Positions 55,413 to 64,000 of a stretch of 64,000 nt of DNA are shown here, one piece after another. Within the stretch, counting starts at the first letter, position 1, and every line of letters begins with the position of its first letter. The stretch is from Boesenbergia rotunda (Eukaryota > Streptophyta > Magnoliopsida > Zingiberales > Zingiberaceae), in NCBI GenBank assembly GCA_024364735.1, contig JAGFNQ010005180.1, positions 1-64,000 on the forward strand. Direction: 5' to 3'. The translations under genes were made by a program, and so were the position numbers. Below the pieces are notes generated by a model. That model was not told the DNA's origin, made no database searches, and saw nothing but the letters and a program-made list of their open reading frames with translations.

Positions 55413-57271
55413 TGTTAGGATGTATACTAAAAGACTTGTCTTTTTCTATGAACATCTACATTTTGAAAGAGAATCACAACAACACTGTTGCATGTTTATA
55501 TTAGTATATGCATAATTGTCTGATACTTTGCATTGTAGATAACATGGTGTGTGGTGACACACAGAAGATCATGTTATCAGTCCCTTGCAGAGTATAAGTA
55601 GAGACTCACAACTTAGATGGAGTTGGACAAACCATCGGGATGGTTGTAGTGTAATTAGGTGTGGTTTATCTTGACCATAGAATTACATTAGTGCACTTTG
55701 TGTGCATTGATCCAGGGCCAATATAGAGGTGATCCAATTTATACTGACTTTATAATTGGATCGGACCTCGGTTTATTATGGAGTACATGCTCTAAATCCC
55801 GATATAATAACGGGCACATGTACTTAGTAATTATTTCTTTGATTTACCAATGGACGAGATTTATTCTGCTAAATGGATAGGCTCGGTAAGTTGAGAAATA
55901 ATATTATTTGCATGGTGTGCCGTTGATTATAGACGGAATCCGTGTCCTGGTGAGTCGGGATGATGATGCCCCCTTGATGAGCTCATAAGGTTCATCATGT
56001 TAAATCCTGCAGGTGGACTTGGTCTAACATGATGATAAGGATGAGTGGTACTAGACAAGGAGTTAGAGGTTGATTAATTAAAATTGTCAGTAATTTAAAT
56101 TAATCGATGGACATTCGATATCTTAAACATGGGGAGATGGATGTACTCATAATAGGTGGAGCCCATATGAAAATATAGGAGTTGGTGAGGAAGTTCAATG
56201 GAGATCCTTTAGTGGAATGGATCTTCATTAATGGATCGGATTTGGATCCATTAGCGGGCCAAGACCCAACTCCTCCTCATGGTCCCTATCGTGGCCTTAT
56301 AAATACCCCATGGTGTCATGAAACCAAGGAGATTTTTCATTCAAGAGATCCCTAGAGCCTCTCCCTCTTTTCTCTCATCTTCTCTCTCCTAGGTCAAGAA
56401 GTGGGCGTCGGCGCTAGGTGGAAGAAGGCTTTTGGTGAGGGTGGAGGAAGAGCCTTGGTTTCTTCTTTGTCCTTCAGTTACCTTCTCCTCTCTTCCCCTA
56501 AGGGAGTGCACGGGTTTGTAAGGAGAGAAAGTCATAGCTGGCGGCACTTCTTCATCCTTGAAGTTGGCCAGCGGTATGGAGAAGGAAGAAGGAGAGTTGG
56601 GTGTTTGTTTGGATTGTGGAGAGAGTTCATCTCTTCTTCTTCTTCTATTCTTTCTTCTTCTATTCTTTCTTCTTCATCTTGTTCTTCCCTTCCTCTTCGC
56701 CGTGCGTGAGCTGGGAGCAAGGAGGAGGGGCGGCGGTTGCAACCAAAACTTAGGTTTTGGGCCAGCAGCAATTGGAAGGAGAAGTCCTAGGTTTTCGGCC
56801 AAGCTAGGAAGAAGATAGAAGCGGCTTGGTGACTTCAGATCTTGGTAGACCGTCGCCCACTCGATGTCCAAGAGGGGAGGGTCATATGGTAGAAGATCGT
56901 AAGGTAAAGAGAGGTATATTTCTCTCTTGGCTCATTCTTTAATTCTATCATTTCATGTGAAGTTTCAATTAATTATCATGTTTAATTATTTATTTAATTA
57001 ATGTTTGATAATTAATTATTGGATCTCGATAATAAACACAAAAACCGGTGATCCGCTAGTCTTCTTTTCCGCAGTCAATTGGTTAGGCAAGTTACAAGGC
57101 TCGAACTTTGAGTTTGGCTAAGTTGTAATTTGAATCACTTGATACAATGACGAGACAGTCGTTTGGGAGATAGGTCTCTATTCAGATTATTTTTTAATCC
57201 GTGGACATGTAGAGGTCTCTCAATGACGACCAAGTATTCGCTTAGGAAACCCGCCAAGCCATACCCCAACA
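55413..57271 (+). mobile_element. 3' LTR of full-length Tork-like copia element
   Basis: 1,859 bp, TGTTAGGATGTATAC...CATACCCCAACA, followed by TACTC (57272-57276), the right target-duplication copy. A TTCTTCTTCTATTCTT-type tandem repeat in the leader (56635-56685) is duplicated relative to the 5' LTR. The intact U3 contains the segment deleted from the 5' LTR. Confidence 0.92.
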
Positions 57272-58739
57272 TACTCGCCTTATGGGCTCGTGGTTCCTTC
57301 GAGTTTGCTACGGCACCACTATTATCACAATAAATTGTGATAGCTCTGGGCAAACCAGGAATCACATCTAAGTCCATCAAGAAGTTCTTGAGCCATACAG
57401 CTTCTTTGGTTGCCTCAGAGGCTGCCATAAACTCAGCTTCCATGGTGAAGTCCGCAACGCATTTCTGCTTGATACTCCTCAATACTATGACTCCACCTCC
57501 TAAAGTAAACACCTACCCCGAGGTAAACTTAGTGTTATCACTATCTGATTGCAAGTCAGAATCCGTGTGACCCATAGGGAGCAATTGAGCTGCCTGGTAA
57601 ACTAGCATATACTTCCTAGTCCTTTTCATGTACTTTAATATATGTTTTACCGCAATCCAGTGTCCCTGCCCTGGACTACTCTGATATCTGCTAACCATGC
57701 CCACGGCAAAACAGATATCCGATTTCGTACACAACATAGCATACATGGGGCTTCCTACAGCCGAAGCATAAGGAACCACCTTCATCTCCTCAATCTCCTT
57801 TGATGTTTTAGGACACATCTCTTTAGATAAAGGTACTCCATGTCGAAAAGGTAGAAAACCTTTCTTAGAGTTTTGCATGCTAAAACGAGCTAGGATAGTG
57901 TCAATGTATGAAGCTTGAGATAAACACAACATCCTTTTCTTGTGATCCCTTATAACTTTGATCCCAAGGATGTGTCCAGCTTCTCCCAAGTCCTTCATAT
58001 CAAACTATTAAGACAACTATACCCTTACATCTGACAACACTTTGACATTGTTGTCAATGAGCAAAATGTCATCTACATATAGTACAAGAAATATCACTAC
58101 GTTTCTGTCACATCTCTTATATACACAAGACTCATCCAGACTTTGAATAAATGCATAAGACTAGATTACCTCATCAATCCAGATGTTCCAAGATCTTGAA
58201 GCTTGCTTCAATCCATAAATGGACCGATTAAACTTACATACAAGATGCTCTTTGCCCTTTGTAATGAATCCCTCTGGTTGCTTCATATAGATGTTTTCCT
58301 CAAGACTTCCGTTAAGGAAAACTGTTTTGACATCTATTTGCCAAACCTCATAATCCATATGAGCGTCTATAGACAAGAGAATCCGGATAGACTTAAGCAT
58401 GACTATCGACGAAAAGGTCTCCTCATAATCGATACCCTCTTTCTGAGTATACCCTTCGCAATAAGCCTTGCTTTGAAGGCTTCCACCTTCCCGTCTAATC
58501 CTCTCTTTTTTTTTGTAGATCCACTTGCATCCAATAGCTTTTACACCATCTGGTGGTTCTACTAGCTCCTAGACTTGATTAGAATCCATAGATTCTATCT
58601 CAGAATTCATCGTCTTTTGCCAAGATACCGAATCTTTATCTTGGAGTGCTTTGTCGTAGGTCTAGTGATCAGGATCATGTTCATCAGGGACCATGTCTGA
58701 AGACTCTCCTAAGAACATGAATATGTCTGGTTGTCTAAC
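57272..58739 (-). pseudogene. Host Tork-like copia pol (integrase end, RT, RNase H), minus strand
   Basis: Minus-strand translation runs from VRQPDIFMFLGESSDM (58739 side) through DGVKAIGCKWIYKKKRG, QIDVKTVFLNGSLEENIYMK, a YVDDILL-type box, MKDLGEAGHILGIKVIRDHK, PYASAVGSPMYAMLC and TMEAEFMAASEATKEAVWL, to NSKEPRAHK. There it is interrupted by the plus-strand element and resumes at 49107. The upstream side is cut at 58740 by another LTR. Stops occur where the sister copy has Q or W codons. It is a close relative (same family) of its inserter. Confidence 0.9.
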
Positions 58740-60493
58740 TGTTAGGATGTATATTAAAAGCCTAACTTTTGTATAGACATCTATATTTTGGAATAAGAAT
58801 CACATGGTAATTGTTTGCATTTTATATTTATTATATGTGGGCATATTGTCTATTACTTTACATTGTAGATAACATGGTGTGTGGTTCCACATAGAAGATC
58901 ATGTTATCAGTCCCTTGTGAAGTATAAGTAGTGACTCACAACCGAGATGGATTTGGACAAACCATTGAAATGGTTGTAGTGTAATTTGGTATTAGTCTAT
59001 CTTGACTATAGAATTACACTAGTACACTTTGTGTGTATTGAGTATGAGCAACTTAGAGGTGATTCGATTTATACTAACTATATAATCGAATCAGACCTCG
59101 GATATTTTGATGTACATGCTCTTAATCCCGATATAATAATGGGCACATGTACTTAATATCTATTTCTTTGATTTATCAATGAGCGAGATTTATTTATTAA
59201 ATCAATAAGCCCTGTACATTGGAAAATAATATTATTTACAAGGTGTGTCATTGATTATAAAAGGAAACCATGTCCTAATGCGTTAGAATGATGATGCCCC
59301 CTTGAGGAGCTCATAAAGTTCATCATGTAAACCCTGCAGGTGGACTTAGTCCGACATGATGATAAGGTTGAGTGGTACTACTCATGGAGTTAGATATTAA
59401 TTAATTAAATTGTCATTAATTTAATTAATTAATGGACATGTTAGATCTTAAACACGGAGAGATTATGTAAACATAATATGATGGAGCCCATATATTATTA
59501 TGGGGGTTGGTGTGGTAGTTCAATGATAACCCATTAGTGGACCGGGTTATCATTAATGGATCGAGCTTAGGATCCATTAGGAGACCAAAACCAACTCCTC
59601 ATGGTCCCTATTGTAGCCTATATATACCTCATGAGTCATGAGACAAAGTAATAAGAATTAACCCTAAGCCTCTCCTCTCCTCTCTCTCTCTCCCTTCTCT
59701 CTCCTAGGGTTGCGGCGCAACCATCTTGGCCGGCGACAACAAGGAGGCATTGGAGGAGGGTGAGTCTTCTTCTACTTCTTCTTCTTCCTTTCTTCTCCTC
59801 TTTGGCCAGACCATCCACAAAGGAGGCTAGAGCCGGCGACACAAGGAGGAAGAAAGGATCCTTGGTGGTGTTTTGGCGCCGCATGGTGGACGAAGGAAGA
59901 AAGGTGATTAGGGTTTGGTTCTTTCTCTTCTTCCTCATCTTCTTCTTCTTCCTCTACTCTTCTTCCTTTGGCCAGCGCATCCTTGAGGCTTGGAGTTGGC
60001 CGGCGGCGCAAGGAGGAGGAGCTAGGTTGGTGGTCGGGGGCGCAAGGTAAGGAAGAACAACTTCCTCTTGTGGTCGGCGCAAGCAAAGAGAAGGAAGAAG
60101 GAGGCTTTGGTGACTTCGTTTCTTAGAAGATCATCGCCCACATGACATCCAAGAAGAGGATAGGAATACAGTAGAAGATCGCGAGGTAAACAAAAGATAT
60201 AAATCTTATTTTGCTCATTCTTGCATCTTGTTTATATTATATGTTTCTTATTTGTCATGGACCCCGAAAACTAACACAAAAATTAGCGATCTAATTCATC
60301 GTCTATTCCGTGGCTAATTGATTAGAAGAGTTAGATTGCTTGAACAACAAGTTTGTTCAAGCGATCGCTCAATCGATTAGTACGATGATGAAAAGGGTCG
60401 CTTAGGAAGTTTCTTTTCATCCGGATTTGTTTTAATTAATGAAATTTTAATCCAGGGACATGGAGAGGAATCCCGATGCAACCGAAACCAACA
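58740..60493 (+). mobile_element. Tork-like copia 5' LTR
   Basis: 1,754 bp, TGTTAGGATGTATATTA...CGAAACCAACA, followed by a primer site. Same family as 55413-57271 but clearly diverged. A CT/GA-rich leader (59660-60110) gives overlapping ORFs on both strands that are not genes. Confidence 0.88.
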
Positions 60494-60495
60494 AT

Positions 60496-60507
60496 TGGTA
60501 TCAGAGC
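60496..60507 (+). other. Primer binding site, initiator tRNA-Met
   Basis: TGGTATCAGAGC two bases after the LTR. The leader continues to about 60605 (matches 50420-50515) and is then cut by a SIRE-like LTR. Confidence 0.92.
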
Positions 60508-60605
60508 CAATGTTTCCGGTTTTGTGTATTTTGGATTCGGTTACTTTCATGCATTTTTCATATATAATTTTATGTCGGATAATAGTAGGATGTGCTTAGG
60601 CTAAC

Positions 60606-61896
60606 CTCTAGCTAGAGGGAGGGGGGGGTGAATAGCACGGACAATTAGGATTCAATCCTAGCCTCTGATAAGTAACTCTTAAACTCTCCCAAGAGGTACT
60701 CACCACCACGATCAAATCGTAGTGTCTTGATACTTTTACTTTGACGTTTCTCCACATTAGCCTTGAATTCTTTAAACCTATCAAAGCATTCAGACTTGCA
60801 TCACATCAAGTGAATAGCTTCTTTTAATTTTCTACCTACAACGTTAGCAAGCGCAAGCGGAAATCTAATAAAACAAATGAAAACAATGCTAACGCAACCT
60901 GATTTACGTGGTTCGGAGATGATGCTCCTACTCCACGGCAGTCCGTAAGGTGGATGATTCCTAATCCTTCAGCGGATGACTCCCCGGAGCACCTCCGGCT
61001 AGATCTCGTAGCTCCTTGTGGGTGGAGAAACCTCACCACAATTTCTGGACACTACCTGAGGACAAAAGGCTACTAACAAGCTTTGACTAAGCAAGTTTCG
61101 CCAAGAATGAAAAGCCTGAAATGAGCTCCTTTAAATAGAGCTCGAGTCTGAAATGATCGCTACCAGTCGACTGCCCTTGGGGCAGTCAACTGGTCCCACT
61201 CAGATTCGAACGTTACAAGCCCAACGTTCGAATCACCAGCCATCACCAGTCAACTACCCCTGGGGCAGTCGACTGGTCCTTCCCTAAGCCTAGGGTTACC
61301 CTTCCCGAGTACATTTCTCTCTGGACTCGAACCCTCCCGGCTTAGTTCTCGAGTACAAACACTCACACTCGGACCCTCACGACCTGGTTGACTCTTCAAT
61401 CAGCAGCCTCAATCTGTTGCATTCACGCCCTCTTCATCTTCGGCTCCCATCCCTCGGATGCGCACGCAAGCCCTCGGCTTACCTCCATGCCACCCTTTAT
61501 GCATGCCTCGAAGTCCGCATCCCTTGTCTCATCATCTCTGCTCCAGCAGCCTCGATCTGTCGCCTTCAAGTCCTCTTCGACTTTGGCCCTCATCCCTCGG
61601 ATACGCACACAAGCCCACGGCTTGCCTCCATACTATCCTTCACGTACACCTCGAAGTCTGCTTCCCTGGATCATCGTCCCTGCTTTGTCCATGGTCCCTT
61701 GGATGCACACGCAATCCAACAGCTTGCCTCCATGCCACCCTTCACCTGAAGACATCCAACCAAGTCTATGTGTACCTGCAAACCTGCACACTCACATACA
61801 CATATTAGTCCAACAACAAACTCTAACTTACTCATATTGGCACACACATCAAAACTCATGATCCTCCAGATCATACTTGGGTCGATCGCCCCAACA
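60606..61896 (-). mobile_element. SIRE-like copia 3' LTR with captured copia integrase piece
   Basis: The minus strand begins TGTTGGGGCGATCGACCC at 61896 and ends in the GTGCTATTCACCCCCCC block; the terminal bases are altered, with a CCTCTAGCTAGAGG palindrome at 60606-60619. A TATTTAAA-type box lies at 61129-61136 and GTCGAC palindromes at 61161-61275. It is homologous to 20437-21404 except for the foreign 173 bp at 60637-60809. Confidence 0.82.
60637..60809 (-). pseudogene. Captured copia integrase fragment
   Basis: The minus strand encodes CKSECFDRFKEFKANVEKRQ and FDRGGEYLLGEFKSYLSEA, matching 53035-53190 of the Tork-like pol. It is flanked by GTGAATAGC on both sides (60628-60636 and 60810-60818). 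Confidence 0.88.
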
Positions 61897-61910
61897 ATCT
61901 CTCCCTTTTT
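61897..61910 (-). other. Polypurine tract of the right SIRE-like element
   Basis: The minus strand reads AAAAAGGGAGAGAT directly before the LTR start, which fixes the element on the minus strand. Confidence 0.75.
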
Positions 61911-62931
61911 GATGTGTTGCAATATGTTTAAGTTAGGTAAACAAAAATAACAATAGCAATTGAAAATTAAAAGCATAACAAACAAGAGGCAACCTCCCCC
62001 TTAACCTATGCCCTCTCCCAATTTTCAATTCTCATAACACCAAGTTAGTTCTACCCAACTTAACACCATAAGTTCTCTCACATCAAGTTAAATCGAACTT
62101 AACAACACAAGTTATCCCCCTTTGACACCATCAAAAAGATTGCCCCAAGCAATCCTAACCCTAGTGCCAAAAAGAACCCAAACTACCTCTGAAAAATCCT
62201 TCAGAAGTCAAACACAACCATACCAGTCGACTACCAATCCAACAGTCGACTGGCCTATGTAGTTCACAAACTACCAGAAACATCAGTCGACTGCCCTAGG
62301 GGCAGTCGACTGATACAGTCCAAATTTGAATTTTCAACCCAAATTCAGAAACGCGTAGAAAATTCTACAAAATCCGGAAAAATATAAAAATTTACAAGCA
62401 CATTTGTTAGGATATAACCTACCCTAGAAAAATATATTTTCATGAAAAACATCAAATGTGCTTGACTTTTGGTACAAACTCTAACCTCTTTAAAAATGTT
62501 TAAATAAGTATCAACTCTCAAGGCTTCTTATGATTTTATATGTTTGCCAAGCCTATCCTAGACCCTTTCAAACTTAGAATTGTTTCCAAATCTCCTTTTT
62601 TCCTTATAGATTTTCAATATGATAAGACCTCTCCACCTTTTATCTCTTAGCCCTAGACATTCATGCATTTATCAAATTTTCCTTACATTTCATGATATCA
62701 ATAAATCATTACTCCAATTATCAACTTACGAACTGAAATAAAGGCCACATAAAGCATAAAATCAAGGTTTTATACATACTACAAAATAAAGCATAAAGAA
62801 AGTCATAAGGGTCGTAGCCCCAAAGCAGTCAAGTGTTACAATGCCAAAATGAAGTGTTTGAGAGATAAAATATACAACCAAGCAAAACACTCTCAACAAT
62901 AAAAACCCATCAAATCAACCGAAACTACTCA
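61911..62931 (-). repeat. SIRE-like 3' non-coding spacer
   Basis: No gene seen. Four GTCGAC-type palindromes at 62222-62316, including the pair at 62282-62314 around CCCTAGGGG. It lies between the third ORF and the 3' LTR. Confidence 0.6.
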
Positions 62932-64000
62932 TCATCGCCTAGGAGGAGGAGGAGGAGAGGCCTGATACGCCAGATGCTACTGCTGCATTATCTCGTACAT
63001 CTCTTGCTGCTGCATTTGCATATCCATCAAGCGCTGCTGGAATGTATGAAAATCCTTCCTCAGCTCGTGTACCTCAGACTAGAGCTGGGAGAACTGCTCC
63101 CGTGTAACTCCTCCAGCGGGCTCCTCATCATCATCTGAGCTCGAAGAATCAGGACGACGACACCAGATAATCTCCCCCTCATGCTTCTAAATCCCAACTA
63201 AAGAGAGCTGTCCAAATCCTATTTGGTCATAGTCCTTAGATAACTCATGAATTTGACCCTTGTCGACTCTAACCCCTTTAGACCTAAAGAATTCGGTCAA
63301 AACATGACCGAATGACATGTATAACTTCCTATTGACATCGTGGGAGAAATAAGTAATGGATGCAAAAACCTAGCGAGCTATGTCAATGTCCAACCTCCTC
63401 TCTAGGGCGTACATCATCACCAAGTGGGGAAGTCGAATCCTCGACCGCCCCTTGGTGACAATAGGAAGAATGCAATCTAGGACAACCTTGTACAACACAT
63501 TACTCATTGGACTCATGTTCTTAGCTTCAAAAATACGATCCCTAGGACATCGAGGTCTACCAAAATAATACCGGTGGATCTGATCTATGGTGATACCCGG
63601 TAAAGTTAGAGGCTCATCAACTTTGGGGAAACATGTAAACTGGCTATTTGACACTCTACACCCTAAAAATGCTCGCAACACGTCGAGTGTGACTGGAATG
63701 GTAACCCCTTGCACCATTGACTCGTATACATCGTTCTGGGCACCAACAGATGTAAGGTTCGCATAGAACTCCTTACATAGGTCAAAATTAATGGAGTGTT
63801 GGCAGTAAACCAGTTGTTCCAGCCCAAAATATGTAATGATTTCAATGATGGGAGGAATCTCCTGGAAATAGGATCGGTTGAGATAGCGGCAATTCATTAA
63901 GATGAAGACCGCACTCTCAAACACTTTCAGACACTCATCGAACCTAAACCGAGGTCTCTCCAGGTCTCCCTGACCTTCGTGAGATGATCCCTCACCCTTT
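62932..64000 (-). pseudogene. SIRE-like third ORF (plant transposon-protein-like domain), open at window end
   Basis: The minus-strand frame enters the window edge and reads FDECLKVFESAVFILMNCRY, LCKEFYANLTSVGAQNDVYE, IPVTLDVLRAFLGC, ITIDQIHRYYFGRPRCPRDR and VLYKVVLDCILPIVTKGRSR. The EFYANL...L.LG...I..I.P pattern resembles the putative plant transposon protein domain found in some retroelement extra ORFs. An acidic patch (SSSSDDDEEP), a probable coiled coil (EVHELRKDFHTFQQRLMDMQ), a Gln-rich part and a PPPPPRR end with tandem TGA codons (62929-62934) follow. Four in-frame TAGs (near 63372, 63190, 63080, 62983) interrupt it. It precedes a polypurine tract and LTR, the position of the env-like ORF in SIRE elements. 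Function unknown. Confidence 0.65.

Noticed and set aside
59636..60086. Opposed 100-codon ORFs rich in Lys/Glu and Leu/Phe
   Set aside because: They lie in the CT/GA-rich leader of a copia LTR; homologous leaders at 8110-8420, 49560-49950 and 56400-56820 give different, non-conserved ORFs.
61388..61861. Three overlapping ORFs of 110-157 codons (Ser/His/Pro-rich)
   Set aside because: They fall in U3 of a SIRE-like LTR made of short repeated words (CATGCCACCCTTCA type); a similar but non-identical set is at 21060-21320.

Overview
The window is plant nuclear DNA made almost entirely of nested, decayed LTR retrotransposons. I found no convincing host gene. The evidence for an angiosperm is Ty1/copia and Ty3/gypsy lineages with plant-type priming sites (initiator-Met for most elements, tRNA-Asp for one), LTRs of about 1-2.6 kb, and heavy nonsense decay in the coding remnants. 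I cannot name the species. Lineage names (SIRE/Maximus-like, Angela-like, Tork-like, Tekay/Del chromovirus, Tat/Retand, Athila-like) come from recognising protein motifs, priming sites and LTR layout, not from a database search.

Layout, left. 1-1585 is a minus-strand gypsy LTR. 1656-14958 is a composite (copy A) in which a SIRE-like copia remnant with its 3' LTR (2420-7206) sits inside a Tat/Retand-like gypsy element (7207-14958). The gypsy part carries an antisense ORF and the start of its 3' LTR. Two solo LTRs with intact 5-bp target duplications interrupt copy A: 3511-4968 (TTAAT) and 7548-9373 (TATTC). 14959-21404 is a stack of minus-strand SIRE-like and Tekay-like pieces containing a gag gene and a single N at 17862. 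21405-31031 is copy B of the SIRE-in-Tat composite, without the two solo LTRs and with most of the antisense ORF deleted.

Layout, right. 31032-33487 is an Athila-like 5' LTR, a tRNA-Asp primer site and a glutamine-rich ORF, cut by a Tekay-like element (33488-40076). A single N at 40077 joins that element to the 3' end of an Angela-like copia element (40078-42790). This lies within a second Tekay-like copy (42791-47499). 47500-60605 is a Tork-like copia cluster. It contains a full-length plus-strand element (49108-57271, target duplication TACTC) inserted in the RNase H gene of an opposite-strand relative, and a rearranged head-to-head LTR block. 60606-64000 is the 3' end of a minus-strand SIRE-like element with a third ORF that runs off the window.

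The most interesting structure is in the LTRs, not in the proteins. One solo LTR holds 14 tandem 6-bp-stem hairpins whose loops are conserved while the stems covary. SIRE-like LTRs place clusters of CpG-centred palindromes next to the TATA box, and the core changes between families (GTCGAC, GGCGCC, GGGCGCCC). The same CAGTCGACTG palindrome is clustered in unrelated Tekay gypsy LTRs. Tekay LTRs also carry tRNA-like A-box/B-box modules near both ends.
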